Assembly (NCBI RefSeq): GCF_000439375.1
Contig: NZ_ATMI01000035.1
Span: forward strand, 96,499-160,498
Direction: 5' to 3'
Origin: Tatumella saanichensis
GTDB taxonomy: Bacteria > Pseudomonadota > Gammaproteobacteria > Enterobacterales > Enterobacteriaceae
Length of the DNA: 64,000 nucleotides
Shown piece by piece: positions 1-11,537 of this stretch (the stretch's first letter is position 1; every line of letters starts with the position of its first letter). The notes below the pieces were generated by a model, which did no database searches, was not told where the DNA came from, and was given only the letters and a program-made list of their open reading frames with translations. The translations under genes and the position numbers were made by a program.

Positions 1-258
1 ATCATTGATGTCACTAAAATGCCGGCCACTGGGCGGGTGATTTTTGGCTCCACAGTGACGGTCTACAACACGGCGACTGATGAAGAATCGACTTACCGTA
101 TCGTCGGTGATGATGAGGCCGATTTTAAGCAAAATCTGATTTCTGTAAATTCACCGATGGCACGCGGATTAATCGCAAAACAGGCCGATGATGTTGCGAT
201 CATTAAAACCCCAGGTGGGGACGTAGAATATGAGATCCTTAAGGTGGAATACCTGTAA
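1..258 (+). CDS. greA: Transcription elongation factor GreA (3' part)
   Basis: The reading frame is open from base 1, so the N-terminal coiled coil lies outside the window. The visible 85 residues are the C-terminal FKBP-like domain, recognisable from [21 protein letters not shown] and the ending [18 protein letters not shown], all very close to E. coli GreA. GreA binds the RNA polymerase secondary channel and stimulates cleavage of backtracked transcripts. It is convergent with yhbY, with a shared terminator hairpin between them. Confidence 0.97.
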   Translation: MIDVTKMPATGRVIFGSTVTVYNTATDEESTYRIVGDDEADFKQNLISVNSPMARGLIAKQADDVAIIKTPGGDVEYEILKVEYL

Positions 259-396
259 TCTCTTGCTACGCTTAAATTACTTTCTGTAATCCTGATGGGA
301 AATGTGCGGCAGGGCGAGGCGTAAAAACCGCCTGTCGCCGCGACATCCGTCTGCCGGACATGCTAACATAAGAACAAATGCAGGATTGCTAGGCAC

Positions 397-422
397 AAAA
401 AAGGCCGCAACGCGGCCTTTTC
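397..422. terminator. Bidirectional intrinsic terminator between greA and yhbY
   Basis: A perfect GC-rich stem (AAGGCCGC / GCGGCCTT, loop AA-C) is flanked by A-tract on the left and T-tract on the right. It can therefore end transcription of both convergent genes. Confidence 0.85.
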
Positions 423-461
423 ACCCACACCGGAGCATGGCAACTTGACTGACGCTGACAG

Positions 462-755
462 TTAGCGTGGCAGTGAAATTTTGTTCTCTTTAGAGCGACG
501 ATACAGCACTAGGACTTTGCCGATCACCTGCACTTCGCAGGCCTTGGTTTCACGAACAATAGCGTTAACGATCAGCGCTTTAGTTTCGCGATCTTCACCG
601 GCAATTTTCACCTTGATCAGTTCATGGTGTTCCAATGCGTTTTCGATTTCCGCCAGAACACCTTCAGTCAGGCCGTTGTTGCCCAGCATGACAACCGGTT
701 TCAGGGGATGGGCCAGACCTTTTAGGTGCTGTTTTTGTTTGGTACTCAGATTCAT
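462..755 (-). CDS. yhbY: Ribosome assembly RNA-binding protein YhbY
   Basis: A 97-residue single-domain CRM protein, the usual family length. The GNNGLTEGV loop near residue 25 is the GxxG-type RNA-binding signature of CRM domains, and the N-terminus [16 protein letters not shown] matches E. coli YhbY. It associates with pre-50S ribosomal particles. It is divergent from rlmE, whose 23S rRNA methylase product also acts on the large subunit. Confidence 0.95.
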   Translation of the reverse strand: MNLSTKQKQHLKGLAHPLKPVVMLGNNGLTEGVLAEIENALEHHELIKVKIAGEDRETKALIVNAIVRETKACEVQVIGKVLVLYRRSKENKISLPR

Positions 756-778
756 CGTATTATTTACTTCGTCAGGGA

Positions 779-806
779 TTGAAAACGGGTCATTCTACCG
801 CCATCT
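779..806 (+). promoter_or_regulatory. Candidate sigma-32 heat-shock promoter of rlmE-ftsH
   Basis: TTGAA at 779-783 is followed, after 14 bases, by CCGCCATCT at 798-806. This resembles the sigma-32 pattern CTTGAA-N14-CCCCATNT with one mismatch in each element. rlmE-ftsH is a known heat-shock operon in E. coli. The match is by eye. Confidence 0.4.
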
Positions 807-880
807 CTGGTATATCGCCAAATCAACACGACACTTTCGTGATGATTTCTCGCGACGTTGTGGAATTCATTGGAAAAATT

Positions 881-1510
881 ATGACCGGTAAAAAGCGTTC
901 GGCCAGTTCAAGTCGCTGGCTTCAGGAACACTTTAGCGATAAGTATGTGCAACAGGCACAAAAAAAAGGGCTGCGTTCCCGCGCCTGGTTTAAGCTGGAT
1001 GAAATTCAGCAGGGCGACAGACTTTTCAAGCCCGGTATGACCGTGGTGGATCTCGGGGCAGCTCCCGGAGGCTGGTCACAGTATGCGGTACAGCAAATCG
1101 GGGCGAAAGGGCGCATTATTGCTTGCGACCTGCTACCGATGGACCCTATTGTAGGCGTGGACTTCCTCCAAGGCGACTTCCGTGATGAGGCAGTACTGGC
1201 TGCGTTAATGGAACGGGTTGGTGATAATAAAGTTCAGGTCGTCATGTCTGATATGGCACCGAATATGAGCGGTACTCCGGCAGTGGACATTCCACGTTCG
1301 ATGTATCTGGTAGAACTGGCGTTAGATATGTGTCGGGATATCCTTGCGCCGGGCGGTAGTTTTGTAGTGAAAGTGTTTCAGGGAGATGGCTTCGAGGAAT
1401 ACCTGCGGGAAATTCGCTCCCTGTTTACGAAAGTGAAAATCAGGAAGCCTGACGCTTCACGTTCACGTTCACGTGAAGTGTACATTGTAGCGACTGGGCG
1501 CAAACTATAG
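881..1510 (+). CDS. rlmE: 23S rRNA 2'-O-ribose U2552 methyltransferase RlmE (FtsJ/RrmJ)
   Basis: 209 residues, equal to E. coli RlmE when the ATG at 881 ([11 protein letters not shown]) is used; the frame stays open 34 codons further upstream but that part is not conserved. It carries the SAM-binding motif [11 protein letters not shown], and the catalytic K-D-K-E tetrad can be placed with D in VVMSDMAPN and K in FVVKVFQG. It methylates U2552 of 23S rRNA late in 50S assembly. ftsH follows 46 bases downstream, an arrangement conserved as a heat-shock operon. Confidence 0.97.
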   Translation: MTGKKRSASSSRWLQEHFSDKYVQQAQKKGLRSRAWFKLDEIQQGDRLFKPGMTVVDLGAAPGGWSQYAVQQIGAKGRIIACDLLPMDPIVGVDFLQGDFRDEAVLAALMERVGDNKVQVVMSDMAPNMSGTPAVDIPRSMYLVELALDMCRDILAPGGSFVVKVFQGDGFEEYLREIRSLFTKVKIRKPDASRSRSREVYIVATGRKL

Positions 1511-1556
1511 TACCCTACGCTGTCTGTTAACATCGTTGTAATATGAGGTTAATCCC

Positions 1557-3488
1557 TTGAGTGACATGGCGAAAAACCTGATCCTCTGGCTAGTCATCGC
1601 AGTTGTGCTGATGTCAGTATTCCAGAGCTTTGGGCCCAGCGAGTCGAATGGCAAGAGGGTTGATTATTCAACTTTCCTGTCGGAAGTGAACCAGGATCAG
1701 GTCCGCGAGGCACGTATTAACGGGCGTGAAATTGACGTAATCAAAAAAGACAGTGGTAAATATACGACTTATATCCCTGTCAACGATCCCAAGTTGCTCG
1801 ACAACCTGCTGACCAAAAACGTGAAAGTTGTGGGTGAACCACCTGAAGAGCCAAGTCTGCTGACTTCAATCTTCATCTCTTGGTTCCCGATGCTATTACT
1901 GATTGGTGTGTGGATCTTCTTTATGCGCCAGATGCAAGGCGGTGGCGGTAAAGGCGCAATGTCGTTCGGTAAGAGCAAAGCACGTATGCTCACCGAAGAC
2001 CAGATCAAAACGACCTTTGCTGACGTTGCTGGCTGTGACGAAGCGAAGGAAGAAGTCAGTGAACTGGTTGAATACCTGCGTGAGCCGAGCCGTTTCCAGA
2101 AACTGGGCGGTAAAATTCCAAAAGGCGTACTGATGGTAGGCCCTCCGGGGACCGGTAAAACTCTACTGGCAAAAGCGATTGCCGGTGAAGCCAAAGTACC
2201 GTTCTTTACCATTTCCGGTTCTGACTTCGTTGAAATGTTTGTCGGTGTGGGGGCTTCCCGTGTCCGTGACATGTTTGAACAGGCGAAGAAATCGGCACCG
2301 TGCATCATCTTTATTGATGAGATCGATGCGGTCGGCCGTCAGCGTGGTGCGGGTCTGGGCGGTGGTCACGATGAACGTGAACAGACGCTGAACCAGATGT
2401 TGGTTGAGATGGATGGTTTTGAAGGTAACGAAGGTATTATCGTTATCGCTGCGACAAACCGTCCGGATGTCCTGGACCCTGCATTACTGCGTCCGGGCCG
2501 TTTCGACCGTCAAGTGGTGGTTGGTTTGCCGGATGTTCGTGGTCGTGAGCAGATCCTCAAAGTCCATATGCGTCGTGTGCCATTAGCGACCGATATTAAT
2601 GCAGCCATCATCGCCCGTGGGACGCCTGGCTTCTCCGGTGCAGATTTAGCTAACCTGGTCAACGAAGCAGCCCTGTTTGCTGCGCGTAGCAACAAGCGTG
2701 TGGTGTCGATGGTTGAGTTCGAGAAAGCCAAAGACAAGATCATGATGGGTGCTGAGCGCCGTTCTATGGTGATGACCGAAGCTCAGAAAGAGTCAACGGC
2801 TTACCACGAAGCAGGCCATGCCATCATTGGTCGCCTGGTTCCGGAACATGATCCGGTGCATAAAGTCACCATCATTCCACGTGGACGTGCGCTGGGTGTG
2901 ACCTTCTTCCTGCCGGAAGGAGACGCGATCAGTGCCAGCCGTCAGAAACTGGAAAGTCAAATTTCCACCCTGTACGGTGGCCGTTTGGCGGAAGAGATCA
3001 TCTACGGTGTAGAACATGTTTCAACGGGGGCTTCTAACGACATTAAAGTCGCGACTAACCTGGCACGTAACATGGTCACCCAGTGGGGCTTCTCGGAGAA
3101 ATTAGGTCCACTGCTGTATGCAGAGGAAGAAGGCGAAGTGTTCCTGGGTCGTTCTGTGGCCAAAGCGAAACACATGTCAGATGAAACGGCACGCATTATC
3201 GACCAGGAAATCAAACACCTGATCGACAGCAACTATCAACGGGCTCGTACACTGCTGAATGAAAACATGGATATTCTCCATGCGATGAAAGATGCACTGA
3301 TGAAGTACGAAACTATTGATGCGCCGCAGATTGATGACCTGATGGCTCGCCGCGAAGTGCGTGCACCGGCAGGCTGGGAAGAGCCAAAAAATACCGGTTC
3401 TTCTGACAGCAGCAACGGTACGCCACCTCCTGAAGCGCCGCGTCCTGTTGATGATCCGCGCTCTGAGGAGCCAGGCAGCACAATGTAA
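1557..3488 (+). CDS. ftsH: ATP-dependent zinc metalloprotease FtsH
   Basis: A membrane-anchored hexameric AAA+ protease that degrades LpxC, sigma-32, unassembled SecY and SsrA-tagged proteins. Two N-terminal membrane segments flank a periplasmic domain. Then come Walker A GPPGTGKT (about residue 197), Walker [12 protein letters not shown], an arginine-finger region LRPGRFDRQ and zinc site HEAGH (about residue 417). I chose the TTG start (MSDMAKN) because the GAGG ribosome site at 1544-1547 is 9 bases from it. The ATG at 1566, giving MAKN as annotated in E. coli, is 18 bases away but remains possible. Confidence 0.97.
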   Translation: MSDMAKNLILWLVIAVVLMSVFQSFGPSESNGKRVDYSTFLSEVNQDQVREARINGREIDVIKKDSGKYTTYIPVNDPKLLDNLLTKNVKVVGEPPEEPSLLTSIFISWFPMLLLIGVWIFFMRQMQGGGGKGAMSFGKSKARMLTEDQIKTTFADVAGCDEAKEEVSELVEYLREPSRFQKLGGKIPKGVLMVGPPGTGKTLLAKAIAGEAKVPFFTISGSDFVEMFVGVGASRVRDMFEQAKKSAPCIIFIDEIDAVGRQRGAGLGGGHDEREQTLNQMLVEMDGFEGNEGIIVIAATNRPDVLDPALLRPGRFDRQVVVGLPDVRGREQILKVHMRRVPLATDINAAIIARGTPGFSGADLANLVNEAALFAARSNKRVVSMVEFEKAKDKIMMGAERRSMVMTEAQKESTAYHEAGHAIIGRLVPEHDPVHKVTIIPRGRALGVTFFLPEGDAISASRQKLESQISTLYGGRLAEEIIYGVEHVSTGASNDIKVATNLARNMVTQWGFSEKLGPLLYAEEEGEVFLGRSVAKAKHMSDETARIIDQEIKHLIDSNYQRARTLLNENMDILHAMKDALMKYETIDAPQIDDLMARREVRAPAGWEEPKNTGSSDSSNGTPPPEAPRPVDDPRSEEPGSTM

Positions 3489-3532
3489 TGTGTGAATCAT
3501 TCGATAAATAAGATGATTTCGCGTTAAAATGA

Positions 3533-3558
3533 AACCCCGGCCTGTCCGGGGTTTTTTT
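3533..3558 (+). terminator. Intrinsic terminator between ftsH and folP
   Basis: CCCCGG at 3535-3540, a five-base loop, CCGGGG at 3546-3551, then eight T. It probably separates ftsH from folP-glmM, at least partially, since no strong promoter is obvious in the 33 bases before folP. Confidence 0.85.
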
Positions 3559-3591
3559 TATTGTTTTTTTGCCGCAGGGAGACGCTGTCTG

Positions 3592-4425
3592 ATGAAGCTG
3601 TACGCCAGGGAAACCGAACTGGATCTTTCCTTCCCGCACGTAATGGGTATCCTTAATGTGACGCCGGACTCGTTCTCCGATGGCGGCAGCCACACTTCAC
3701 TCACCGAGGCGATCACTCATACCAATGAGATGGTGATGGCCGGTGCGACCATTATTGATGTTGGGGGCGAATCGACCCGGCCAGGTGCTGCCGAGGTCAG
3801 CGTCGAAGAAGAACTGTCACGGGTGATCCCGGTGGTACGCGAAATTGCTCGCCGCTTCGAGGTCTGGATTTCCGTGGATACTTCCCGTCCAGAAGTGATG
3901 CGCGAAGCGGCCGCGGCGGGAGCACACTTGATCAATGATGTTCGTGCACTGCAACTACCCGGTGCTGTGGAGGCTGCCGCAGAGACAAGGTTACCGGTGT
4001 GTCTGATGCATATGCAGGGTGAACCGGAAACCATGCAGAATGCCCCGGGGTATCAAGACCTGATTGCGGACATTGACCAGTTTTTTACCCAGCATATTGA
4101 GCGCTGCCTGGCTGCGGGCATTAAAAGAGAAAATCTATTACTCGACCCCGGCTTCGGATTCGGTAAAGCCCTTGCGCACAACTATCAGTTACTGGCCCAT
4201 CTGGCCCATTTCCACCATTTCGACCTGCCGTTGCTGGTCGGGATGTCCCGTAAATCGATGATTGGACAACTGCTTAATGTCGGGCCTTCACAGCGTCTGA
4301 GTGGTAGCCTGGCCTGTGCGGTAATCGCCGCCATGCAGGGTGCGCAGATCGTCCGTGTCCACGATGTTAAAGAAACCGTTGAGGCGATGCGGATTGCAGA
4401 AGCCACTTTAAGAGCGAAAGGATAA
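3592..4425 (+). CDS. folP: Dihydropteroate synthase
   Basis: 277 residues from ATG 3592 ([12 protein letters not shown]), preceded by AGGGAGA. It condenses p-aminobenzoate with the pterin pyrophosphate to give dihydropteroate and is the sulfonamide target. The TIM-barrel loops are intact: [51 protein letters not shown] and the ending [11 protein letters not shown]. The frame is open 21 codons upstream but conservation begins at 3592. It lies 4 bases before glmM, as in E. coli. Confidence 0.97.
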   Translation: MKLYARETELDLSFPHVMGILNVTPDSFSDGGSHTSLTEAITHTNEMVMAGATIIDVGGESTRPGAAEVSVEEELSRVIPVVREIARRFEVWISVDTSRPEVMREAAAAGAHLINDVRALQLPGAVEAAAETRLPVCLMHMQGEPETMQNAPGYQDLIADIDQFFTQHIERCLAAGIKRENLLLDPGFGFGKALAHNYQLLAHLAHFHHFDLPLLVGMSRKSMIGQLLNVGPSQRLSGSLACAVIAAMQGAQIVRVHDVKETVEAMRIAEATLRAKG

Positions 4426-4429
4426 GATT

Positions 4430-5764
4430 ATGAGTGAGCGTAAATATTTCGGCACCGATGGTATTCGCGGCAAAGTCGGTGAAGCGCCGATTACGCCGGA
4501 CTTTGTATTACGCCTTGGCTGGGCGGCCGGTAAGGTGTTGGCCCGCCACGGTTCCAAGCAGATCATTATCGGTAAAGATACTCGTATTTCCGGTTATATG
4601 CTGGAGTCAGCCTTAGAAGCCGGACTGGCTGCCGCAGGATTGTCGGCTGCCTTCACTGGCCCGATGCCGACCCCTGCGATTGCGTACCTGACCCGAGCTT
4701 TCCGCGCCGAGGCCGGAATTGTCATCTCAGCCTCCCACAACCCGTTTGATGATAACGGCATCAAGTTTTTCTCCACCGAAGGCACTAAACTGCCGGATGA
4801 CGTTGAAGCGGCTATCGAACAGGAGATGGATAAAACCATCACCTGTGTCCCTTCTGCGGAATTAGGGCGTGCCAGTCGCATTGTTGATGCTGCTGGCCGC
4901 TATATTGAGTTCTGTAAAAGCACTTTCCCTAGTGAATTGAACCTGAATGGTCTGAAAATCGTGGTAGATTGTGCCAACGGTGCCACCTATCACATCGCTC
5001 CGAACGTACTGCGTGAACTTGGCGCCGAAGTGATCACCATCGCTGCTCAGCCAGACGGTATGAACATCAACAAAGAGTGTGGCGCGACCGACCTGCGTCT
5101 GTTGCAAAAGCGGGTGCTGGACGAAAAAGCACAGCTTGGGATTGCTTATGACGGTGATGGCGACCGTATCATGATGGTCGACCACGAAGGCAACAAGGTT
5201 GATGGTGATCAGATCCTCTATATCATCGCTCGTGAAAAACTGCGTCAGGGTAAACTGCGCGGCGGGGTAGTGGGCACCTTGATGAGCAATATCGGTTTGG
5301 AACTGGCTCTAAAGCAACTGAGTATCCCGTTTGCCCGTGCCAAAGTAGGTGACCGCTATGTACTGGAAAAACTGCAAGAAAAAGGTTGGCAATTGGGGGC
5401 CGAGAATTCTGGCCACATTATTTTGCTGGATAAAACCACCACCGGTGACGGCATCGTCGCGGGATTACAGGTATTGACCGCCATGGTGCGTAATCATATG
5501 TCACTGCATGATCTGTGTAGCGGCATGAAATTACTGCCACAAGTACTGGTCAATGTCCGCTTTAGCGGTGAGTCCGATCCGTTAGTATCAGATCAGGTCA
5601 AAGCGGTGACGGCGGAAGTCGAAGCTGAACTGGGCAGTCGTGGTCGTGTACTGCTGCGTAAATCGGGGACAGAGCCGTTAATCCGCGTGATGGTGGAAGG
5701 GGAAGATCATACTCAGGTTACCGCGTTGGCTAACCGTATTGCCGAGGTGGTGAAAGCCGTCTAA
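4430..5764 (+). CDS. glmM: Phosphoglucosamine mutase GlmM
   Basis: 444 residues (E. coli 445). It converts glucosamine-6-phosphate to glucosamine-1-phosphate for UDP-GlcNAc, peptidoglycan and LPS. Visible are the N-terminal [12 protein letters not shown], the phosphoserine active-site loop [15 protein letters not shown] (Ser about 102), the metal loop DGDGDR and the phosphate-binding [12 protein letters not shown] near the C-terminus. It is probably co-transcribed with folP. Confidence 0.98.
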   Translation: MSERKYFGTDGIRGKVGEAPITPDFVLRLGWAAGKVLARHGSKQIIIGKDTRISGYMLESALEAGLAAAGLSAAFTGPMPTPAIAYLTRAFRAEAGIVISASHNPFDDNGIKFFSTEGTKLPDDVEAAIEQEMDKTITCVPSAELGRASRIVDAAGRYIEFCKSTFPSELNLNGLKIVVDCANGATYHIAPNVLRELGAEVITIAAQPDGMNINKECGATDLRLLQKRVLDEKAQLGIAYDGDGDRIMMVDHEGNKVDGDQILYIIAREKLRQGKLRGGVVGTLMSNIGLELALKQLSIPFARAKVGDRYVLEKLQEKGWQLGAENSGHIILLDKTTTGDGIVAGLQVLTAMVRNHMSLHDLCSGMKLLPQVLVNVRFSGESDPLVSDQVKAVTAEVEAELGSRGRVLLRKSGTEPLIRVMVEGEDHTQVTALANRIAEVVKAV

Positions 5765-6001
5765 GCCAGCATTGAGAGCGGTGAAATGACGTCACGGCTC
5801 CCAATGTGCAGTTCGGGTGGTGGCGATAAAAACGGCGGAGTGCTGCTTTTATCGCCAAACGCAATGGGTGAAGAAAAATGCTCTTGCAGAGCGTGTCGCC
5901 TTTGGTTAGTATTCAGACCCGCTTCTGATGGGGAATGTTTTTCTCATTGGCGCAAGGTGAAGTTTTAACTGTACGGTCGCGTACAAGGAAACAGGTCTAT
6001 T

Positions 6002-6337
6002 ATGTACGATGCTCTCTTAGTTGTTTTCATTCTGATTGCGATTGCCCTTATTGCTATGGTTATGCTGCAGCAAGGCAAAGGCGCTGATATGGGAGCATCT
6101 TTCGGTGCAGGTGCGTCTGGTACACTGTTTGGTTCTACTGGGTCAGGTAACTTTATGACTCGGACAACCGGCATCCTGGCTGCATTATTTTTCGTCATGA
6201 GCCTGATCCTTGGCAACCTGAACACCAATAAAACCGCCAAAGGAAGCGAGTGGGAAAATCTGAGTGCCCCTGCACAGTCTCAACAGACTCAGCAGCCGGC
6301 CAAGCCAGCAGCACCAGGTAACGATATCCCGCAGTAA
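6002..6337 (+). CDS. secG: Preprotein translocase subunit SecG
   Basis: 111 residues with two hydrophobic membrane segments (about 3-22 and 52-74) around a glycine-rich cytoplasmic loop GADMGASFGAGASGTLFGS, as in SecG. The C-terminal tail is proline/glutamine-rich. It is an accessory subunit of the SecYEG channel. The 237 bases after glmM hold no gene. A tRNA-Leu(GAG) gene follows 59 bases downstream, as in E. coli, so the two are likely one transcript. Confidence 0.95.
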   Translation: MYDALLVVFILIAIALIAMVMLQQGKGADMGASFGAGASGTLFGSTGSGNFMTRTTGILAALFFVMSLILGNLNTNKTAKGSEWENLSAPAQSQQTQQPAKPAAPGNDIPQ

Positions 6338-6396
6338 GGCAGTACCCAGCAGTAACCAAACTTTCGACAAAGGATCTCTCCGGCGTCTTAAGCAGT

Positions 6397-6483
6397 ACCG
6401 AGGTGGTGGAATTGGTAGACACGCTACCTTGAGGTGGTAGTGCCCGATTGGGCTTACGGGTTCAAGTCCCGTCCTCGGTACCA
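6397..6483 (+). tRNA. leuU: tRNA-Leu (anticodon GAG)
   Basis: 87 bases including an encoded CCA. The anticodon loop TTGAGGT is closed by the CTACC/GGTAG stem, and there is a long variable arm typical of class II tRNA and a GGTTCAAGTCCC T arm. The acceptor stem ACCGAGG pairs with CCTCGGT; A1 gives a Watson-Crick pair where E. coli leuU has G-U. Confidence 0.97.
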
Positions 6484-6495
6484 GTTCATTATAAC

Positions 6496-6524
6496 TTGCA
6501 TTTTCTGCATGTTCGGCGTAAAAT
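6496..6524 (+). promoter_or_regulatory. Sigma-70 promoter of metY-rimP-nusA-infB
   Basis: TTGCAT (6496-6501), 17-base spacer and TAAAAT (6519-6524), followed by a GC-rich discriminator 17 bases before the initiator tRNA. This is the expected promoter of the metY-nusA-infB operon and has a stringent-type discriminator. Confidence 0.75.
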
Positions 6525-6540
6525 TCGCCACGTTTTCGGA

Positions 6541-6617
<77 letters not shown>

Positions 6618-6730
6618 CTTTCCCTTAGAGTTCTTTTCAAAAGTTCAGCAGGTTCCTGTTTTCACCTGGTTTTGAAAAAAATTCTTTTGGTATGTGTTTG
6701 TCGCGTTGCGGCAACACAGGGTCCAGTGAT

Positions 6731-6758
6731 AAAAAGCCCCGAATTTTCGGGGTTTTTT
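6731..6758 (+). terminator. Leader terminator between metY and rimP
   Basis: AAAGCCCCGAA / TTCGGGG stem followed by TTTTTT. It lies inside the metY operon upstream of rimP, as in E. coli, where leader terminators limit read-through into nusA-infB. Confidence 0.85.
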
Positions 6759-6817
6759 GTTATCAGGTAATCGTGATTTTGGGCTATAGGCCCTTTTTTT
6801 ATGTCTTGGGGGTGGGC

Positions 6818-7270
6818 TTGTCCACATTAGAGCAAAAATTAACAGATTTAATCACCGCTCCGGTAGAAGCGCTGGGCTACGAACTGGTCGGTATCGAGTT
6901 CGTTCGGGGTCGTACATCCACCCTGCGTATCTACATCGACAGTGAAGATGGCATCAATGTTGATGATTGTGCTGATGTCAGCCGCCAGGTAAGCGCAGTG
7001 ATGGATGTCGAAGATCCCATTACTGTGGCTTACAACCTTGAAGTTTCATCACCGGGTCTAGAAAGACCACTGTTTACTGTTGAGCATTATCAGCGTTTTA
7101 TGGGTGATGAAGTCAGTCTGGTATTAAGGATTGCGGTTCAAAACCGCCGTAAATGGCAGGGCATCATTAAAGCCGTGGAAGGTGAAATGGTGACCGTTAC
7201 CGTCGAAGGTCATGATGAAGTGTTCGCACTGAGTAATATTCAGAAAGCGAATCTGGTCCCCCATTTTTAA
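6818..7270 (+). CDS. rimP: Ribosome maturation factor RimP
   Basis: 150 residues from the TTG at 6818 (reads M-STLEQKLT), the same length as E. coli RimP, with a GGGGGTGG ribosome-binding site just upstream. A GTG at 6812 would add two residues. It helps 30S maturation by assisting S12 and S19 incorporation. Conserved segments are [35 protein letters not shown] and the C-terminal SH3-like domain ending [15 protein letters not shown]. Confidence 0.95.
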   Translation: MSTLEQKLTDLITAPVEALGYELVGIEFVRGRTSTLRIYIDSEDGINVDDCADVSRQVSAVMDVEDPITVAYNLEVSSPGLERPLFTVEHYQRFMGDEVSLVLRIAVQNRRKWQGIIKAVEGEMVTVTVEGHDEVFALSNIQKANLVPHF

Positions 7271-7294
7271 ACGTCCGGATTGAGGCTAACCAGG

Positions 7295-8800
7295 ATGAAC
7301 AAAGAAATCTTAGCGGTTGTAGAGGCCGTTTCTAACGAGAAATCACTGCCGCGCGAAAAAATTTTTGAAGCGCTGGAAACTGCGCTGGCGACCGCCACCA
7401 AGAAAAAATACGAGCAAGAAATTGATGTTCGTGTCTGTATCGACCGTAAAAGCGGTGACTTCGATACCTTCCGTCGCTGGATGGTGGTTGAGGAAGTGAC
7501 TCAGCCGACCCGCGAAATTACACTGGACGCGGCGAAGTTCGAAGATGAAAACCTCAATCTGGGCGATTTTGTTGAAGACCAGATTGAATCTGTTACCTTC
7601 GACCGTATCACTACCCAAACGGCAAAACAGGTTATCGTCCAGAAAGTTCGTGAAGCTGAACGCGCCATGGTGGTTGATCAGTTCCGCGAGCAGGAAGGCG
7701 AAATTATCACCGGTGTAGTCAAGAAAGTTAACCGTGATAACATTTCACTGGAAGTGCGTCCGACGGACGGTTCTGCCACCAGTGCAGAAGCGGTAATTAT
7801 CCGTGAAGATATGCTGCCACGTGAAAACTTCCGTCCCGGTGACCGTATCCGCGGTATCCTGTACGCAGTGCGTCCAGAAGCCCGTGGTGCGCAGCTGTTT
7901 GTCAGCCGTTCCAAGCCTGAAATGCTGAAAGAACTGTTCCGCATTGAAGTGCCGGAAATTGGCGAAGAAGTGATTGAAATTAAAGGTGCGGCCCGTGATC
8001 CGGGTTCTCGTGCCAAAATTGCAGTAAAAACCAATGACAAACGTATCGACCCGGTAGGGGCCTGTGTAGGGATGCGCGGCGCTCGTGTGCAGGCCGTTTC
8101 CAGCGAGCTGGGCGGTGAGCGTATCGATATCGTGCTGTGGGATGATAATCCAGCACAGTTTGTGATTAATGCCATGGCCCCTGCTGATGTTGCGTCTATC
8201 GTCGTTGATGAAGACAATCACACCATGGATATCGCTGTTGAAGCCGGTAACTTGGCTCAGGCGATTGGCCGTAATGGCCAGAACGTACGTTTAGCCTCAC
8301 AGTTGAGTGGCTGGGAACTAAACGTGATGACCGTTGATGATCTGCAGGCTAAGCATCAGGCAGAAGCGCATGCAGCCATCGATACGTTCACCAAACACCT
8401 CGATATTGACGAGGAGTTTGCAACGGTACTGGTAGAAGAAGGGTTCTCTACTCTGGAAGAACTGGCTTATGTGCCGGTCAACGAGCTGCTGGAAATTGAC
8501 GGGCTCGACGAAGAAATGGTAGAGGCTCTGCGTGAACGAGCTAAAAATGCGTTGACCACCCTGGCGTTGGCGAAAGAAGAGAGCCTAGGTAACCAGAAAC
8601 CTGCGGATGACCTACTGGCGCTGCAAGGTGTGGATAAAGACCTGGCCTATCGTCTGGCAGCCAAAGGCGTCTGCACTCTGGAAGATCTGGCTGAACAGGG
8701 TATCGACGACCTGGTAGATATTGAAGGGCTCTCTGCGGAGAAGGCCGGTGAGCTGATTATGGCTGCACGTAATATCTGCTGGTTTGGCGGCGACGCATAA
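7295..8800 (+). CDS. nusA: Transcription termination/antitermination factor NusA
   Basis: 501 residues from ATG 7295 with AGG just upstream (E. coli 495). Order: N-terminal RNAP-binding domain; S1 domain (about 135-200); KH1 and KH2 around [10 protein letters not shown] and [15 protein letters not shown]; then two acidic helix-hairpin-helix repeats starting near residues 370 and 440 that contact RNAP alpha and the N antiterminator. It controls pausing, termination and rRNA antitermination. It is co-transcribed with rimP (24-base gap) and infB (18-base gap). Confidence 0.98.
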   Translation: MNKEILAVVEAVSNEKSLPREKIFEALETALATATKKKYEQEIDVRVCIDRKSGDFDTFRRWMVVEEVTQPTREITLDAAKFEDENLNLGDFVEDQIESVTFDRITTQTAKQVIVQKVREAERAMVVDQFREQEGEIITGVVKKVNRDNISLEVRPTDGSATSAEAVIIREDMLPRENFRPGDRIRGILYAVRPEARGAQLFVSRSKPEMLKELFRIEVPEIGEEVIEIKGAARDPGSRAKIAVKTNDKRIDPVGACVGMRGARVQAVSSELGGERIDIVLWDDNPAQFVINAMAPADVASIVVDEDNHTMDIAVEAGNLAQAIGRNGQNVRLASQLSGWELNVMTVDDLQAKHQAEAHAAIDTFTKHLDIDEEFATVLVEEGFSTLEELAYVPVNELLEIDGLDEEMVEALRERAKNALTTLALAKEESLGNQKPADDLLALQGVDKDLAYRLAAKGVCTLEDLAEQGIDDLVDIEGLSAEKAGELIMAARNICWFGGDA

Positions 8801-8818
8801 CTAACAGGAAGGAACAGC

Positions 8819-11515
8819 ATGACTGATGTAACTGTAAAATCGTTAGCTGCAGAAATTGAGACTTCGGTTGATCGTCTGGTACAGCAACTGGCTGATGCAG
8901 GGATCACGAAATCTGAAAATGATTCTGTGACAGAAAAGGAAAAACAGGCCTTACTGTCTCACTTGAATCGTGGTCACGGTAACCAGGATTCAGGTAAACT
9001 GACCCTGCAACGTAAAACCCGTAGCACCTTGAATATTCCGAGTACCGGCGGTAAAAGTAAATCGGTGCAAATTGAAGTCCGCAAAAAGCGTACCTATGTG
9101 AAAGACGATGCCGAGGCTCAGCGCCAGGCAGAGGCGGAAGCGCAGGCACAGCGTGAAGCGGAAGAGGCGGCCCGTCGTGAGGCTGAAGAAGTAGCCAAGC
9201 GCGCGGCCGAAGAAAAAGCGAAGCGTGAAGCCGAAGAAAAAGCGAAGCGTGAGGCGGATGAGAAAGCCAAACGTGAAGCTGCGGAAACAAAAACAGTGAC
9301 AAACCAACAAAAGAACGATATGACCCAGGCAGCGCCATCAGAGAAAGCCCGTCGCGAAGCAGAAGCCGCTGAGCTGAAGCGTAAGACGGAAGAAGAAGCG
9401 CGTCGTAAGCTGGAAGAAGACGCCAAGCGTGTCGCCGAAGAAGCCCGTCGTTTGGCGGAAGAGAAAGGCGAAGAGTGGCAGAAACCAGCCGAAAGCGAAG
9501 ATTCTTCTGACTATCACGTGACCACCTCTCAGCATGCCCGTCAGGCTGAAGATGAGAATGACCGTGAAGTTGAAGGCGGCCGTGGTCGTACCCGTACCGC
9601 TACCAAGAGCCCGAGAGCCAAAAAAGGCAACAAGCACTCTGAAGCGAAAACTGACCGTGAAGAAGCCCGCGCGGCAATCCGCGGCGGTAAAGGCGGTAAA
9701 CATCGTAGAGGTAGCACCCTGCAGCAAGGCTTTAACAAGCCAGCACAGGTGGTTAACCGTGATGTGGTGATCGGCGAAACCGTCACCGTCGCGGAACTGG
9801 CCAACAAAATGGCGGTTAAAGGTTCTCAGGTTATCAAAGCGATGATGAAGATGGGTGCCATGGCGACCATTAACCAAGTCATCGATCAGGAAACTGCACA
9901 GCTAGTTGCCGAAGAAATGGGCCACAAAGTCATTCTGCGTCGTGAGAACGAGCTAGAAGAAGCGGTAATGAGCGATCGTGATACCGGTGGCCATAACGAA
10001 GCGGAATCCCGTGCGCCGGTAGTGACCATTATGGGTCACGTTGACCACGGTAAAACCTCTCTGCTGGATTACATCCGTTCTGCGAAAATCGCTTCTGGCG
10101 AAGCAGGCGGCATTACTCAGCACATCGGTGCTTACCACGTCGAAACAGACACCGGTATGATCACCTTCCTGGATACCCCAGGCCACGCCGCGTTTACCGC
10201 TATGCGTGCCCGTGGTGCTCAGGCAACGGATATCGTTATCCTGGTGGTGGCAGCGGACGATGGTGTGATGCCTCAGACTATCGAAGCTATCCAGCACGCC
10301 AAAGCGGCGAATGTGCCAGTGGTTGTAGCGGTCAACAAAATCGATAAACCCGAAGCTGATCCAGATCGTGTTAAAAACGAACTCACTCAGTACGGCATCA
10401 TTCCAGAAGAATGGGGTGGCGAAAACATGTTCGTCAATGTTTCTGCGAAAGCCGGTACCGGTGTTGACGATCTGCTGCAGGCTATCCTGCTGCAAGCGGA
10501 AGTCCTGGAGCTGTCTGCGGTACGTAGTGGCATGGCGAGTGGTGTGGTTATCGAATCTTTCCTCGACAAAGGCCGTGGTCCAGTTGCCACCATCTTGGTA
10601 CGTGAAGGGACTCTGAACAAGGGCGATATCGTTCTCTGTGGCTTTGAGTATGGCCGTGTTCGTGCAATGCGTAACGAACTTGGTCAGGAAGTCACCGAAG
10701 CGGGTCCATCAATCCCTGTAGAAATCCTGGGGCTGTCAGGTGTTCCTGCCGCCGGTGATGAAGCTACAGTGGTCCGTGACGAGAAGAAAGCCCGTGAAGT
10801 GGCACTTTACCGTCAGGGTAAATTCCGCGAAGTGAAACTGGCGCGTCAGCAGAAATCGAAACTGGAGAACATGTTCGCGAACATGAGCGAAGGTGATGTT
10901 TCTGAACTGAACATCGTACTGAAAGCAGATGTTCAGGGTTCTGTGGAAGCGATCAGCGATTCATTACTGAAGCTGTCTACCGACGAAGTGAAAGTCAAAA
11001 TTGTCGGTTCTGGCGTCGGTGGGATCACCGAGACCGATGCGACCCTGGCAGCAGCGTCTAATGCTATCGTTCTTGGTTTTAACGTCCGTGCGGATGCTTC
11101 TGCCCGTCGTGTTATCGACGCAGAAAGCCTGGACCTGCGTTACTACTCCGTCATCTATAACTTGATTGATGAAGTCAAAGCAGCGATGAGCGGTATGCTG
11201 GCACCTGAGTACAAACAGCAGATCATCGGTCTGGCTGAAGTGCGTGATGTGTTCAAATCACCGAAATTCGGCGCGATTGCAGGCTGTATGGTGACCGAAG
11301 GTGTAGTTAAACGTCACAACCCAATCCGTGTTCTGCGTGACAACGTGGTGATCTACGAAGGCGAGCTGGAATCCCTGCGTCGCTTTAAAGATGACGTTAA
11401 CGAAGTCCGTAACGGCATGGAATGTGGTATCGGTGTGAAGAACTATAATGATGTTCGCACCGGCGATAATATCGAAGTGTTTGAAATCATTGAGATCAAA
11501 CGGACTATCGATTAA
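8819..11515 (+). CDS. infB: Translation initiation factor IF-2
   Basis: 898 residues (E. coli 890). It delivers fMet-tRNA to the 30S P site and promotes subunit joining. An N-terminal IF2N domain is followed by a very long charged helix of [13 protein letters not shown] repeats (about residues 95-215) and a second IF2N unit. Then come the G domain ([18 protein letters not shown]) and the C-terminal beta-barrels ending in [16 protein letters not shown]. An internal GTG at 9296 matches the place of the shorter isoform start. Confidence 0.98.
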   Translation: MTDVTVKSLAAEIETSVDRLVQQLADAGITKSENDSVTEKEKQALLSHLNRGHGNQDSGKLTLQRKTRSTLNIPSTGGKSKSVQIEVRKKRTYVKDDAEAQRQAEAEAQAQREAEEAARREAEEVAKRAAEEKAKREAEEKAKREADEKAKREAAETKTVTNQQKNDMTQAAPSEKARREAEAAELKRKTEEEARRKLEEDAKRVAEEARRLAEEKGEEWQKPAESEDSSDYHVTTSQHARQAEDENDREVEGGRGRTRTATKSPRAKKGNKHSEAKTDREEARAAIRGGKGGKHRRGSTLQQGFNKPAQVVNRDVVIGETVTVAELANKMAVKGSQVIKAMMKMGAMATINQVIDQETAQLVAEEMGHKVILRRENELEEAVMSDRDTGGHNEAESRAPVVTIMGHVDHGKTSLLDYIRSAKIASGEAGGITQHIGAYHVETDTGMITFLDTPGHAAFTAMRARGAQATDIVILVVAADDGVMPQTIEAIQHAKAANVPVVVAVNKIDKPEADPDRVKNELTQYGIIPEEWGGENMFVNVSAKAGTGVDDLLQAILLQAEVLELSAVRSGMASGVVIESFLDKGRGPVATILVREGTLNKGDIVLCGFEYGRVRAMRNELGQEVTEAGPSIPVEILGLSGVPAAGDEATVVRDEKKAREVALYRQGKFREVKLARQQKSKLENMFANMSEGDVSELNIVLKADVQGSVEAISDSLLKLSTDEVKVKIVGSGVGGITETDATLAAASNAIVLGFNVRADASARRVIDAESLDLRYYSVIYNLIDEVKAAMSGMLAPEYKQQIIGLAEVRDVFKSPKFGAIAGCMVTEGVVKRHNPIRVLRDNVVIYEGELESLRRFKDDVNEVRNGMECGIGVKNYNDVRTGDNIEVFEIIEIKRTID
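9296..11515 (+). CDS. infB: Shorter IF-2 isoform from internal GTG
   Basis: In-frame GTG at codon 160, reading [11 protein letters not shown], aligns with the internal start (Val158 region) that produces IF2-2 in E. coli. It lies at the end of the first charged repeat tract. That E. coli makes tandem isoforms is established; use here is inferred from position. Confidence 0.5.
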   Translation: MTNQQKNDMTQAAPSEKARREAEAAELKRKTEEEARRKLEEDAKRVAEEARRLAEEKGEEWQKPAESEDSSDYHVTTSQHARQAEDENDREVEGGRGRTRTATKSPRAKKGNKHSEAKTDREEARAAIRGGKGGKHRRGSTLQQGFNKPAQVVNRDVVIGETVTVAELANKMAVKGSQVIKAMMKMGAMATINQVIDQETAQLVAEEMGHKVILRRENELEEAVMSDRDTGGHNEAESRAPVVTIMGHVDHGKTSLLDYIRSAKIASGEAGGITQHIGAYHVETDTGMITFLDTPGHAAFTAMRARGAQATDIVILVVAADDGVMPQTIEAIQHAKAANVPVVVAVNKIDKPEADPDRVKNELTQYGIIPEEWGGENMFVNVSAKAGTGVDDLLQAILLQAEVLELSAVRSGMASGVVIESFLDKGRGPVATILVREGTLNKGDIVLCGFEYGRVRAMRNELGQEVTEAGPSIPVEILGLSGVPAAGDEATVVRDEKKAREVALYRQGKFREVKLARQQKSKLENMFANMSEGDVSELNIVLKADVQGSVEAISDSLLKLSTDEVKVKIVGSGVGGITETDATLAAASNAIVLGFNVRADASARRVIDAESLDLRYYSVIYNLIDEVKAAMSGMLAPEYKQQIIGLAEVRDVFKSPKFGAIAGCMVTEGVVKRHNPIRVLRDNVVIYEGELESLRRFKDDVNEVRNGMECGIGVKNYNDVRTGDNIEVFEIIEIKRTID

Positions 11516-11537
11516 TCGGTACCAGGTGACAAAGTTT

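Noticed and set aside
481..891. 136-codon frame antisense to yhbY and reaching into rlmE
   Set aside because: It is a shadow of the conserved yhbY gene; the sequence has no family features.
9118..9877. Open frames antisense to infB rich in Phe, Arg and Ser
   Set aside because: Complement of the GAA/AAG/GCG repeats; no start signals.
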